From NCBI RefSeq assembly GCF_029893805.1, contig NZ_JARXYP010000002.1, positions 4,960,001-5,024,000 of the forward strand: 64,000 bases of DNA, read 5' to 3'. A program made the translations under genes and the position numbers. Under the pieces are notes generated by a model. It saw only the letters and a program-made list of their open reading frames with translations, made no database searches and had not been told where the DNA came from. This stretch comes from Streptomyces sp. SAI-135. GTDB lineage: Bacteria; Actinomycetota; Actinomycetes; Streptomycetales; Streptomycetaceae. Below, one piece after another: positions 48,507-56,328 of the stretch (within the stretch, counting starts at the first letter, position 1; every line of letters starts with the position of its first letter).

Positions 48507-49784
48507 GTGGGCCTTGTCGTGCAGAAGTACGGAGGCTCCTCCGTAGCCGATGCCGAAGGCATCAAGCGCGTCGCCAAGCGAATCGTCGAAGCGAAGAAGA
48601 ACGGCCACCAGGTGGTCGTCGTCGTTTCCGCGATGGGCGACACGACGGACGAGCTGATCGATCTCGCCGAGCAGGTATCTCCCATGCCTGCCGGGCGTGA
48701 GTTCGACATGCTGCTGACCGCCGGAGAGCGGATCTCCATGGCGCTGCTGGCCATGGCGATCAAAAACCTGGGCCACGAGGCCCAGTCCTTCACCGGCAGC
48801 CAGGCCGGCGTCATCACCGACTCGGTCCACAACAAAGCCCGGATCATCGACGTCACGCCGGGCCGCATCCGGGAGTCCCTGGACAAGGGCAACATCGCCA
48901 TCGTCGCCGGCTTCCAGGGCGTCAGCCAGGACAAGAAGGACATCACCACGCTCGGGCGCGGTGGCTCCGACACCACCGCCGTGGCGCTCGCGGCCGCCCT
49001 CGACGCCGAGGTCTGCGAGATCTACACCGATGTCGACGGTGTGTTCACCGCCGACCCGCGGGTGGTCAAGAAGGCGAAGAAGATCGACTGGATCTCCTTC
49101 GAGGACATGCTGGAGCTCGCCGCCTCCGGTTCGAAGGTGCTGCTCCACCGCTGTGTGGAGTACGCCCGCCGCTACAACATCCCGATCCACGTCCGGTCGT
49201 CCTTCAGCGGACTCCAGGGCACATGGGTCAGCAGTGAGCCGATCGAGCAAGGGGACAAGAAGGTGGAGCAGGCCATCATCTCCGGTGTCGCGCACGACAC
49301 CTCCGAGGCCAAGATCACGGTCGTCGGCGTGCCGGACAAGCCGGGTGAGGCCGCGGTGATCTTCCGTACGATCGCGGACGCCGAGATCAACATCGACATG
49401 ATCGTGCAGAACGTCTCCGCCGCCTCCACCGGGCTGACCGACATCTCCTTCACGCTCCCCAAGGCCGAGGGCCGCAAGGCCATCGACGCCCTGGAGAAGA
49501 ACAAGTCCGGCATCGGCTTCGACTCGCTGCGCTACGACGACCAGATCGGCAAGATCTCCCTGGTCGGCGCGGGCATGAAGACCAACCCGGGCGTCACGGC
49601 CGACTTCTTCACCGCCCTGTCCGACGCGGGCGTGAACATCGAGCTGATCTCGACCTCCGAGATCCGCATCTCGGTCGTCACCCGCGCCGACGACGTGGCC
49701 GAGGCCGTGCGCGCCGTGCACAGCGCCTTCGGACTCGACTCCGACAGCGATGAGGCGGTCGTCTACGGCGGCACCGGCCGATGA
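48507..49784 (+). CDS. ask: Aspartokinase, alpha subunit (with internal beta start)
   Basis: A 425-residue aspartate kinase, the first step of lysine/threonine/methionine/diaminopimelate synthesis. Kinase domain: VVQKYGGSSVADAEGI (5-20), LLTAGERISMALLAMAI, GFQGV, TTLGRGGSDTTAVALAAAL, YTDVDGVFTADPRVV. Two ACT domains follow from about residue 265 for allosteric control. GTG at 48507 with AGGAG just upstream. An in-frame GTG (49263) with a strong ribosome site marks the beta-subunit start. asd follows with ATGA overlap. Confidence 0.95.
   Translation: MGLVVQKYGGSSVADAEGIKRVAKRIVEAKKNGHQVVVVVSAMGDTTDELIDLAEQVSPMPAGREFDMLLTAGERISMALLAMAIKNLGHEAQSFTGSQAGVITDSVHNKARIIDVTPGRIRESLDKGNIAIVAGFQGVSQDKKDITTLGRGGSDTTAVALAAALDAEVCEIYTDVDGVFTADPRVVKKAKKIDWISFEDMLELAASGSKVLLHRCVEYARRYNIPIHVRSSFSGLQGTWVSSEPIEQGDKKVEQAIISGVAHDTSEAKITVVGVPDKPGEAAVIFRTIADAEINIDMIVQNVSAASTGLTDISFTLPKAEGRKAIDALEKNKSGIGFDSLRYDDQIGKISLVGAGMKTNPGVTADFFTALSDAGVNIELISTSEIRISVVTRADDVAEAVRAVHSAFGLDSDSDEAVVYGGTGR
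49249..49265 (+). promoter_or_regulatory. Internal ribosome site and start for aspartokinase beta
   Basis: AAGGGGA (49249-49255) lies 7 nt before in-frame GTG 49263-49265 (codon 253). Translation gives 173 residues made of the two ACT domains, the known size of beta subunits in alpha2beta2 actinobacterial aspartokinases. Confidence 0.75.
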
Positions 49785-50833
49785 CTGCCAGGCCGACGCT
49801 CGCGGTCGTAGGCGCGACCGGAGCCGTCGGCACGGTCATGCTCCAGATCCTGTCCCAGCACGCGGACATCTGGGGCGAGATCCGACTGATCGCCTCCCCC
49901 CGCTCGGCCGGCCGCAAGCTGGCCGTGCGCGGGGAGCAGGTCGAGGTCGTGGCCCTGTCGGAGGAGGCCTTCGACGGGGTCGACGTCGCCATGTTCGACG
50001 TACCGGACGAGGTGGCCGCGCAGTGGGCGCCGGTCGCCGCCGCGCGCGGTGCCGTCGTCGTGGACAACTCGGGCGCCTTCCGGATGGACCCCGACGTGCC
50101 CCTCGTCGTCCCCGAGGTCAACCCGCACGCGGTGCGGATGCGGCCGCGCGGGATCATCGCCAACCCCAACTGCACGACCCTGTCCATGATCGTGGCCCTG
50201 GGCGCGCTGCACGCCGAGTTCGGGCTGCGGGAGCTGGTGGTGTCCAGCTACCAGGCGGTGAGCGGGGCCGGACGGGCCGGCGTGGAGACCCTGCGCCGGC
50301 AGCTCTCCCTGGTCGCCGGCACCGAGCTCGGCACCCACCCCGGTGACGTGCGGCGGGCCGTCGGCGACCACACCGGACCGTTCCCGGAGCCGGTCGCGCT
50401 GAACGTCGTGCCATGGGCCGGTTCGCTGCGCGAGGACGGCTGGTCCTCGGAGGAGATGAAGGTGCGGGACGAGTCCCGCAAGATCCTCGGCCTGCCCGCG
50501 CTGCCGGTCGCCGTGACCTGTGTGCGGGTCCCGGTCGTCACCGTGCACTCCCTCACCGTCCACGCCCGTTTCGAGGGCGAGGTGACCGTCCGCAAGGCGC
50601 GCGAGATCCTCGCGACCGCCCCCGGGGTCGTCCTCTTCGACGATCCGGCGGCCGGCGAGTTCCCCACACCGGCCGACGTCGTCGGCACCGATCCCACCTG
50701 GGTCGGGCGGGTCCGACGGGCCCTGGACGACCCCACCGCGCTCGAACTCTTCGTCTGCGGGGACAACCTGCGCAAGGGCGCCGCCCTCAACACCGCGCAG
50801 ATCGCGGAGCTGGTGGCGGCCGAGTTCCGCTGA
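49781..50833 (+). CDS. asd: Aspartate-semialdehyde dehydrogenase
   Basis: A 350-residue NADPH enzyme reducing aspartyl phosphate to the semialdehyde. N-terminal dinucleotide loop AVVGATGAVGTVML (8-21), catalytic Cys131 in IIANPNCTTLSMIVAL, substrate region SSYQAVSGAGRAG and active-site His in CVRVPVVTVHSLTVH. Translationally coupled to ask (ATGA at 49781-49784), the standard actinobacterial ask-asd operon. Confidence 0.95.
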   Translation: MTARPTLAVVGATGAVGTVMLQILSQHADIWGEIRLIASPRSAGRKLAVRGEQVEVVALSEEAFDGVDVAMFDVPDEVAAQWAPVAAARGAVVVDNSGAFRMDPDVPLVVPEVNPHAVRMRPRGIIANPNCTTLSMIVALGALHAEFGLRELVVSSYQAVSGAGRAGVETLRRQLSLVAGTELGTHPGDVRRAVGDHTGPFPEPVALNVVPWAGSLREDGWSSEEMKVRDESRKILGLPALPVAVTCVRVPVVTVHSLTVHARFEGEVTVRKAREILATAPGVVLFDDPAAGEFPTPADVVGTDPTWVGRVRRALDDPTALELFVCGDNLRKGAALNTAQIAELVAAEFR

Positions 50834-51207
50834 CACCCCCGCCGTGGCGGATCTGTCGTACGCAGTTGTGCCTACGGGAAAAGTCCTGGCCATGGCCGGA
50901 ACCCTTTGTAGGATCTGTGGGCGACATGTGGCGCGACTAATGGTCCGTACCACTTGATCCCGGCGCCTGGGCGTCCGAAGATTTTCCTCCCCGCTCTCCG
51001 CAACCGCGCGAAGGGCGGGGAGCGTCTTTGCGAACGCCCTTTCAGGGGTGCGGGGGCGCATGCGGGGCGTGGGGACGCCCCGGCCATTGAGGACACAGGG
51101 GAAGAGCGGGTAGGCATGAGCGCGTTTGACGCACGGTCAGTTGTGCTGCCTGAGAGAAGAGGGACGGCCGCGTACAACCCTCACCGGGGCGAGCGTGTCC
51201 AACTGTC
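50834..51207. other. 374-bp intergenic region with a terminator-like hairpin
   Basis: Holds an 8-bp stem CTCCCCGC (50987-50994) with GCGGGGAG (51015-51022) and 20-nt loop followed by CGTCTTTG, a plausible end of ask-asd. TAGGAT around 50912 and GGAACC before it might be promoter parts for the sigma gene but no confident pair was found. Confidence 0.5.
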
Positions 51208-51873
51208 GTGGCTCAGGTACTCGACTTCCCTGCCGCGCCGAGCGGCGCGGCTGTCCTCCGGCCCCGCAGGCCCGGGGCGCCCGGTGGCATGCCGGTGATC
51301 GCGCCCATGCCCGCAGCGCGGCGCGCCCGCATACCCGGTCAGCGTGACGGAGCCGAGCACGCCGAGGACACGACGGCAGCCGGTACCACCGTCGACCACC
51401 TCACCGAGACCTACCGGGCGCACTACCGCTCCCTGCTGGGTCTCGCCGCCCTCCTGCTCGACGACACCGCCTCCTGCGAGGACGTCGTCCAGGAGGCCTT
51501 CATCCGCGTCCACTCGGCACGCAAACGCGTCCGGGACCCGGAGAAGACCCTCGCGTACCTGCGCCAGACGGTCGTCAACCTCTCCCGCTCGGCCCTGCGC
51601 CGGCGCATCCTCGGACTCAAGCTGCTGTCCAAGCCGATGCCCGACATGGCGAGCGCCGAGGAGGGGGCCTACGACCAGCTGGAGCGCGACTCGCTCATCA
51701 AGGCCATGAAGGGCCTCCAGCGCCGCCAGCGCGAGGTCCTGGTCCTGCGCTACTTCGCGGACATGACCGAGGCCCAGGTCGCCGACACCCTCGGCATCTC
51801 GCTGGGCTCCGTGAAGGCGTACGGCTCGCGGGGGATCGCCGCTCTGCGGGTCGCGATGGAGGAGCCGGTGTGA
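51208..51873 (+). CDS. SigE-family ECF RNA polymerase sigma factor
   Basis: A 221-residue sigma factor: variable 55-residue start (AQVLDFPAAPSG, MPVIAPMPAARRARIPGQRD), region 2 (YRSLLGLAALLLDDTASCEDVVQEAFIRVHSARKRVRDPEKTLAYLRQTVVNLSRSALRRR) and region 4 (MKGLQRRQREVLVLRYFADMTEAQVADTLGISLGSVKAYGSRGIAALR). This is the actinobacterial SigE (TIGR02983) subgroup. GTG start at 51208, no good ribosome site; GTG/ATG further in (51289) is an alternative. GTGA overlap with its membrane partner. Confidence 0.88.
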   Translation: MAQVLDFPAAPSGAAVLRPRRPGAPGGMPVIAPMPAARRARIPGQRDGAEHAEDTTAAGTTVDHLTETYRAHYRSLLGLAALLLDDTASCEDVVQEAFIRVHSARKRVRDPEKTLAYLRQTVVNLSRSALRRRILGLKLLSKPMPDMASAEEGAYDQLERDSLIKAMKGLQRRQREVLVLRYFADMTEAQVADTLGISLGSVKAYGSRGIAALRVAMEEPV

Positions 51874-53033
51874 GCGGCGAGGGTGATTCCGAGGGACGGC
51901 GCCACGAGCCTTACGCGTGGCATGAGCCGACCGGGGAAGGCGAGCACGAGCCGACCCGGGCGGCGCGGCAAGAGCACAAGCAATCGCACGCTGGGAACGG
52001 AACTGTGAATCAGGGCCCCGAAGATCTGAGCTCCACGGGGGAGTTCGACTCGGACGAGCTGGCACTGCGACGGATGCTGCACCAGGCGGTCCAGGAGATG
52101 GAGCCGCGTGACGGCACCCTGGACCACCTGCGCAAGGCGGTCCCCGCACGACGGGCGCGCAAGCGCCAGGCCGTCGTCGGCATGGCGGCCGCCGCCCTCT
52201 TCTTCGGCACCGCGATCCCCGCCGTCGTGCACGTCTCCTCCACCGGCACCGATGCCAACACCTCCAACGCCGGGCACACCTCGCAGATGCAGGGCGGCGC
52301 GGGCGAGGGCAAGCACGAGGACGGTGGCGAGTCCACCTCCGGCGGCTCCTCGGGCAGGACCGAGGACACGGACAAGGGCACGGCGAAGGGCGAGGACAAG
52401 GGCAAGTCGGCGGGCGCGAGCACCGGCGCGACCAGCGGCACCGACCCGTCCGCCACGAGCTCCACGAGCGCCCCGGTCTGCACGGCGGCCCAGCTCGGCA
52501 CCCCCACGGCGAGCACCGCGGTGCCCGACGCCTCCGGGACGGTCTACGGCACCTTCCACGTCACCAACGGCTCCACCGCCGCCTGCACGGTCACCGGCCC
52601 CGGCACCGTGACGCCGACCGCGCAGGGCGCGGCCGACCCCGGCAAGATCAGCGCGGTCCGGCACGTGTCCGGCGACGCGGCCTCCGCCGGGCTGCCCGAC
52701 CCGTCCCAGGAGGTCTCCCAGCTGCTGCTCCAGCCGGGTTCCTCCTACGACGTGAAGTTCGCCTGGGTGCCGTCCGAGACCTGCCCCACCTCGCAGCCCT
52801 CGACCGACCCCAGCCCCGACCCCACGGCCTCCCCGGACACCTCCGCGGGCGAGGGTTCCTCCACCGGCGGCGACACCGGCACCTCCACCCAGCTCGTCAC
52901 GGAGGACGGCACGGCCGACGGCAGCGTCCTGGTGACGAACACGGCGGAGGGCGGCGGACCGTCGGTGTCCACCGCCGTGTCCAACGCGTGCGCGGGGGTC
53001 GTGTACTGGACGGGCGTGCTCACCTCGTCGTGA
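51870..53033 (+). CDS. Membrane protein coupled to the sigma factor, anti-sigma candidate
   Basis: A 387-residue protein: acidic cytoplasmic part with ELALRRMLHQAVQEMEPRDGTLDHLRKAVPARRARKRQ (a helix like anti-sigma interaction segments), one TM helix (AVVGMAAAALFFGTAIPAVVHV, about 103-125), a Ser/Thr/Gly/Glu-rich linker, and an extracytoplasmic beta-rich domain (TVYGTFHVTNGSTAACTVTGPGTVTP) with cysteines. Overlaps the sigma gene by 4 nt. Anti-sigma function is inferred from coupling and topology only; no zinc-binding HxxxCxxC motif is seen. Confidence 0.75.
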   Translation: MSGEGDSEGRRHEPYAWHEPTGEGEHEPTRAARQEHKQSHAGNGTVNQGPEDLSSTGEFDSDELALRRMLHQAVQEMEPRDGTLDHLRKAVPARRARKRQAVVGMAAAALFFGTAIPAVVHVSSTGTDANTSNAGHTSQMQGGAGEGKHEDGGESTSGGSSGRTEDTDKGTAKGEDKGKSAGASTGATSGTDPSATSSTSAPVCTAAQLGTPTASTAVPDASGTVYGTFHVTNGSTAACTVTGPGTVTPTAQGAADPGKISAVRHVSGDAASAGLPDPSQEVSQLLLQPGSSYDVKFAWVPSETCPTSQPSTDPSPDPTASPDTSAGEGSSTGGDTGTSTQLVTEDGTADGSVLVTNTAEGGGPSVSTAVSNACAGVVYWTGVLTSS

Positions 53034-53041
53034 CCGTGGGG

Positions 53042-53076
53042 CGTCAGGCGGTCGCCCGCGCCGTCAGGCGGTCGCC
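53042..53076. repeat. 15-bp direct repeat at the SURF1 3' end
   Basis: CGTCAGGCGGTCGCC occurs at 53042-53056 and 53062-53076; the right copy holds the SURF1 stop codon. A small duplication between convergent genes. Confidence 0.75.
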
Positions 53077-53870
53077 TTCTCCTGCGGCTGGCCCTGGGAC
53101 GGCTGGTCGTCGTCCGGGAGGATCCCCAGCTCGGCGTCCCGGACGAACTCCACCTCGCGGCGCACCAGCCGGAACCACATGAAGACCACGAAGCCCGCGA
53201 AGACGAACCACTCACCGGTGTAACCGAGGTTCTGGAAGGCCTTGAGGTCCAGCCCGCTGCCGGAGGGCGCGCTCGCCGGCACGGCCCTCATCCCGGAGTC
53301 ACCGGTGTTGAGCGTGACCCACGCGTCGTAGACCTCGTAGGGCACGATGTTGATCAGCGAGGCCGCGCTGATCGCCGCGGTCTGCCCGGCCGGAAGCCCG
53401 CCCCGCGCGCTGACGCCGTTGTCCCCGGGGGTCTCCGACGCCTGGAGCGCCCCGGTGACGGTGACCTCGCCCTTCGGCGGGGCCGGTGCCTTGGCCGGGT
53501 CGGGGGTGCCCGGCAGCCAGCCCCGGACCACGGGCAGGGCCTTGCCGCCGTCGGTGCGCAGCAGCGTCAGGACGTAGTAGCCCTCGCGGTCGTCCAGTTG
53601 CCGGTCGGGAACGAGCAGCTGCTTGTCGTACCGGCCGGTCACGGTGGCCTGCTTGCCGGAGGTCGCCTTGTCCACCGGCAGCAGCTCGGCCAGCGGCCGC
53701 GCGGCCTCCCGCCCGTCGGTGACGACGGACTGCTTCGCGTCCCGGCTCTCCGTCATCCGGTCCTCGAACCGGCTCAGCTGCCAGGACCCCATGTACAGGC
53801 AGAACGGGATGGCGAGCAGCACGAAGACATTGATGCCGAACCAGCGGGGCGTCAGCAGAAACCGGTACAC
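53064..53870 (-). CDS. SURF1 family protein
   Basis: A 268-residue protein with the SURF1 plan: N-terminal TM (WFGINVFVLLAIPFCLYMGSWQLSRFEDR; GxWQxxR signature), a large extracytoplasmic beta domain (QATVTGRYDKQLLVPDRQLDDREGYYVLTLLRTDGGKALPVVRGWLPG) and a C-terminal TM (NLGYTGEWFVFAGFVVFMWFRLVRRE). SURF1 assists cytochrome c oxidase assembly. GTG start; no oxidase genes in the window. Confidence 0.92.
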   Translation of the reverse strand: MYRFLLTPRWFGINVFVLLAIPFCLYMGSWQLSRFEDRMTESRDAKQSVVTDGREAARPLAELLPVDKATSGKQATVTGRYDKQLLVPDRQLDDREGYYVLTLLRTDGGKALPVVRGWLPGTPDPAKAPAPPKGEVTVTGALQASETPGDNGVSARGGLPAGQTAAISAASLINIVPYEVYDAWVTLNTGDSGMRAVPASAPSGSGLDLKAFQNLGYTGEWFVFAGFVVFMWFRLVRREVEFVRDAELGILPDDDQPSQGQPQEKATA

Positions 53871-53913
53871 ACCCCCACGGTACGGGGCCGCCCGGGGGCG
53901 GCGGGGCGCGGGG

Positions 53914-54288
53914 TCAGTACCGCTCGGTGAGGTGGTCGCGGCCCGCCGGGGGTTCGTACGGCTCCGGCCAGAAGTCGGTGACGGTGGTGATGCGGCCGCT
54001 GTCGTCCCCGGTGAAGAACGAGATGCCGTACATCTCCTCCAGGCCCACCGTGAAGTGCGTCCAGGTGACGACCTGGCCGGGCTCGGCGACGATCCGCTCG
54101 ATCCGCAGGTGCCAGTCGCCCGGGTACTCGCGGTTGAACTCGACGTACCGCTCCCGCCCGCTGACGCGCTCGCGGGTCTGCGGCAGGGTGTAGACGACGT
54201 CCTCGGCGAGGGTGTCCGCGAACGCGGTCCAGTCGCGGGCCTCGGCCGAGGCCCAGAAGCTCTCCACGGTCTTGCGCAGATCGGTCAT
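53914..54288 (-). CDS. SnoaL-like (NTF2-fold) protein
   Basis: A 124-residue small alpha+beta protein: TVESFWASAEARDWTAFADTLAEDVVYTLPQTRERVSGRERYVEFNREYPGDWHLRIERIVAEPGQVVTWTHFTV. Typical nuclear-transport-factor-2 fold of polyketide-cyclase/SnoaL-like proteins; ligand unknown. The ATG at 54288 is chosen as domain start; a TTG 30 nt earlier is unlikely. It lies 43 nt upstream of SURF1 on the same strand. Confidence 0.8.
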   Translation of the reverse strand: MTDLRKTVESFWASAEARDWTAFADTLAEDVVYTLPQTRERVSGRERYVEFNREYPGDWHLRIERIVAEPGQVVTWTHFTVGLEEMYGISFFTGDDSGRITTVTDFWPEPYEPPAGRDHLTERY

Positions 54289-54377
54289 GGGGACGAGTGT
54301 GCACCCCGCCACTGACAACGGCCCGGGACGGCATTCCGGGCCTGGTCGCGGGGGTCCGGGCGCGCGGTCGGCGGAAG

Positions 54378-54386
54378 TTGTCCACA
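54378..54386 (+). promoter_or_regulatory. DnaA-box-like nonamer
   Basis: TTGTCCACA matches the nonamer preferred by streptomycete DnaA. A single copy before the S9 peptidase gene; a second related palindrome CCACAGCCTGTGG is at 4876-4888. Confidence 0.4.
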
Positions 54387-54437
54387 GGCTGGGGACCTCG
54401 TCTGCGGATTGTCTGTGGGGGCAGGCAGTATGGGGTC

Positions 54438-56252
54438 ATGACTGAGAGCAACGGGTCCGCCGCGGCCGAGCGGAACAACGAGATGCCGGACTGGGAGAAG
54501 CGCTTCAGGGCGCCCCGGGTGTCACTGCCCGACTGGGCGCAGGACGCCCCCGACCGCTCCCTGTTCGTGTCCAACGCCACGGGGACGTACGAGCTGTACG
54601 CCTGGGACCGGGCCACCGGCGTCCAGCGTCAGGTCACGGACCGGCCCAACGGCACCACGGACGGCGTGCTCTCCCCGGACGGCGCCTGGATCTGGTGGTT
54701 CGACGACAAGGACGGCGACGAGTTCGGCGTCTGGCGCCGCCAGCCCTTCGAGGGCGGCCCGGACGAGCTCGCCGCGCCGGGCCTGGAACCGTCCTACCCG
54801 GCGGGCCTGGCCCTGGGCCGGGACGGCCGTACTGCGGTCGTGGGCCGCTCGACCGACGACGAGGGCACCTCCGTCCACCTCGTGCGCACCGGCGAGGACC
54901 CGGTGGAGCTCTACCGCCACCGTGAGTCGGCGGGCGTCGGCGACCTCTCCCACGACGGCTCGCTGATCGCGGTCGAGCACACCGAGCACGGCGACGCCAT
55001 GCACTCGGCGCTGCGCGTGGTGCGCCCGGACGGCAGGGCGGTCGCCGAGCTCGACGACACCGAGGGCGGCACCCGGGAGCTGGGCCTGGAGGTCCTCGGC
55101 TTCGCCCCGGTCGACGGCGACACCCGGCTGCTCGTCGGCCATCAGCGGCGGGGCCGTTGGGAGCCGCTGGTGTGGGACGTGGCCACGGGCGAGGAGACCG
55201 ACCTCGCCCTGGACCTGCCCGGTGACGTGAGTGCCGAGTGGTACCCGGACGGCACGGGTCTGCTCATCGCGCACAGCTTCGAGGCCCGCAGCGAGCTGTT
55301 CCGGTACGACCTGGAGAGCGGCAAGCTGGAGAAGGTCCCCACCCCGCCCGGCTCGGTCTCGGGGGCGACGGCCCGCCCCGACGGCAGCGTGGAGTACCTG
55401 TGGTCCTCGGCCGCCGAGCCCTCGGCGGTGCGCTCGACGACCGGCGAGGTGGTCCTGGACCCGCCGGGTCTGAAGTCCCCCGGTTCGGTGCCGGTGGAGG
55501 ACGTGTGGGTGCAGGGTCCGGGCGGCCGGATCCACGCCCTGGTGCAGAAGCCGGCGGGGGCGACGGGACCGCTGCCGACGGTCTTCGACATCCACGGCGG
55601 CCCGACCTGGCACGACAGCGACGCGTTCGCGGCGGGCCCGGCGGCCTGGGTGGACCACGGGTACGCGGTCGTCCGGGTCAACTACCGCGGTTCCACGGGC
55701 TACGGGCGCGAGTGGACCGACGCGCTCAAGCACCGGGTCGGTCTGATCGAGCTGGAGGACATCGCGGCGGTCAGGGAGTGGGCGGTCGGCTCCGGCCTCG
55801 CCGACCCCGCCCGTCTGATCCTCACGGGCGGCTCCTGGGGCGGCTATCTCACCCTGCTGGGCCTGGGCACCCAGCCGGACGCCTGGGCTCTCGGTATCGC
55901 GGCGGTACCGGTCGCCGACTACGTCACCGCCTACCACGACGAGATGGAGGCGCTGAAGGCGATGGACCGGACCCTGCTGGGCGGTACGCCGGAGGAGGTG
56001 CCGGAGCGCTTCGAGGCGTCGTCGCCCCTGACGTACGTGGACCAGGTCAAGGCGCCGGTGTACATCTCGGCGGGGGTCAACGACCCCCGGTGCCCGATCC
56101 GCCAGATCGACAACTACGTGAAGCGGCTGGAGTCGAGGGGCGCGGTGCACGAGGTGTACCGCTACGACGCCGGTCACGGTTCGCTGGTGGTGGACGAGCG
56201 GATCAAGCAGGTCAGGCTGGAGCTGGACTTCGCGGAGCGGCATCTGGGGTAG
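54438..56252 (+). CDS. S9 family (prolyl oligopeptidase-type) peptidase
   Basis: A 604-residue cytosolic serine peptidase. N-terminal beta-propeller (about 40-350; TGTYELYAWDRATGVQRQVTDRPNGT, SPDGAWIWWFDD) and alpha/beta-hydrolase domain with DIHGGPTWHDSD (oxyanion), Ser466 in ILTGGSWGGYLTLLGL, Asp549 in GVNDPRCPI and His580 in YDAGHGSLV. Probably an acylaminoacyl- or dipeptidyl-peptidase; no signal peptide. The ATG at 54438 has only GGGG upstream. Ends next to a palindromic terminator. Confidence 0.92.
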   Translation: MTESNGSAAAERNNEMPDWEKRFRAPRVSLPDWAQDAPDRSLFVSNATGTYELYAWDRATGVQRQVTDRPNGTTDGVLSPDGAWIWWFDDKDGDEFGVWRRQPFEGGPDELAAPGLEPSYPAGLALGRDGRTAVVGRSTDDEGTSVHLVRTGEDPVELYRHRESAGVGDLSHDGSLIAVEHTEHGDAMHSALRVVRPDGRAVAELDDTEGGTRELGLEVLGFAPVDGDTRLLVGHQRRGRWEPLVWDVATGEETDLALDLPGDVSAEWYPDGTGLLIAHSFEARSELFRYDLESGKLEKVPTPPGSVSGATARPDGSVEYLWSSAAEPSAVRSTTGEVVLDPPGLKSPGSVPVEDVWVQGPGGRIHALVQKPAGATGPLPTVFDIHGGPTWHDSDAFAAGPAAWVDHGYAVVRVNYRGSTGYGREWTDALKHRVGLIELEDIAAVREWAVGSGLADPARLILTGGSWGGYLTLLGLGTQPDAWALGIAAVPVADYVTAYHDEMEALKAMDRTLLGGTPEEVPERFEASSPLTYVDQVKAPVYISAGVNDPRCPIRQIDNYVKRLESRGAVHEVYRYDAGHGSLVVDERIKQVRLELDFAERHLG

Positions 56253-56267
56253 CGGGCGCGGACTTCC

Positions 56268-56316
56268 GGCTGTGGGTGCGTGGGGACTGCGCGCCGGCCT
56301 CCACGCACCCGCAGCC
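56268..56316. terminator. Palindromic repeat acting as convergent terminator
   Basis: GGCTGTGGGTGCGTGG (56268-56283) pairs with 56301-56316 at 15 of 16 positions, the odd one a G-U in RNA. Belongs to the same CGGGTGCGTGG / GGTCGCGCAGTTCCCC repeat group as the element at 14441. It sits between convergent genes ending at 56252 and 56329. Confidence 0.78.
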
Positions 56317-56328
56317 CGCGACGAACGG

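Noticed and set aside
47439..49721. Very long minus-strand open frame opposite ask
   Set aside because: Only its last third (47439-48164) has family signatures (TSUP). The rest is the mirror of the aspartokinase gene and exists because stop codons are rare at this G+C.
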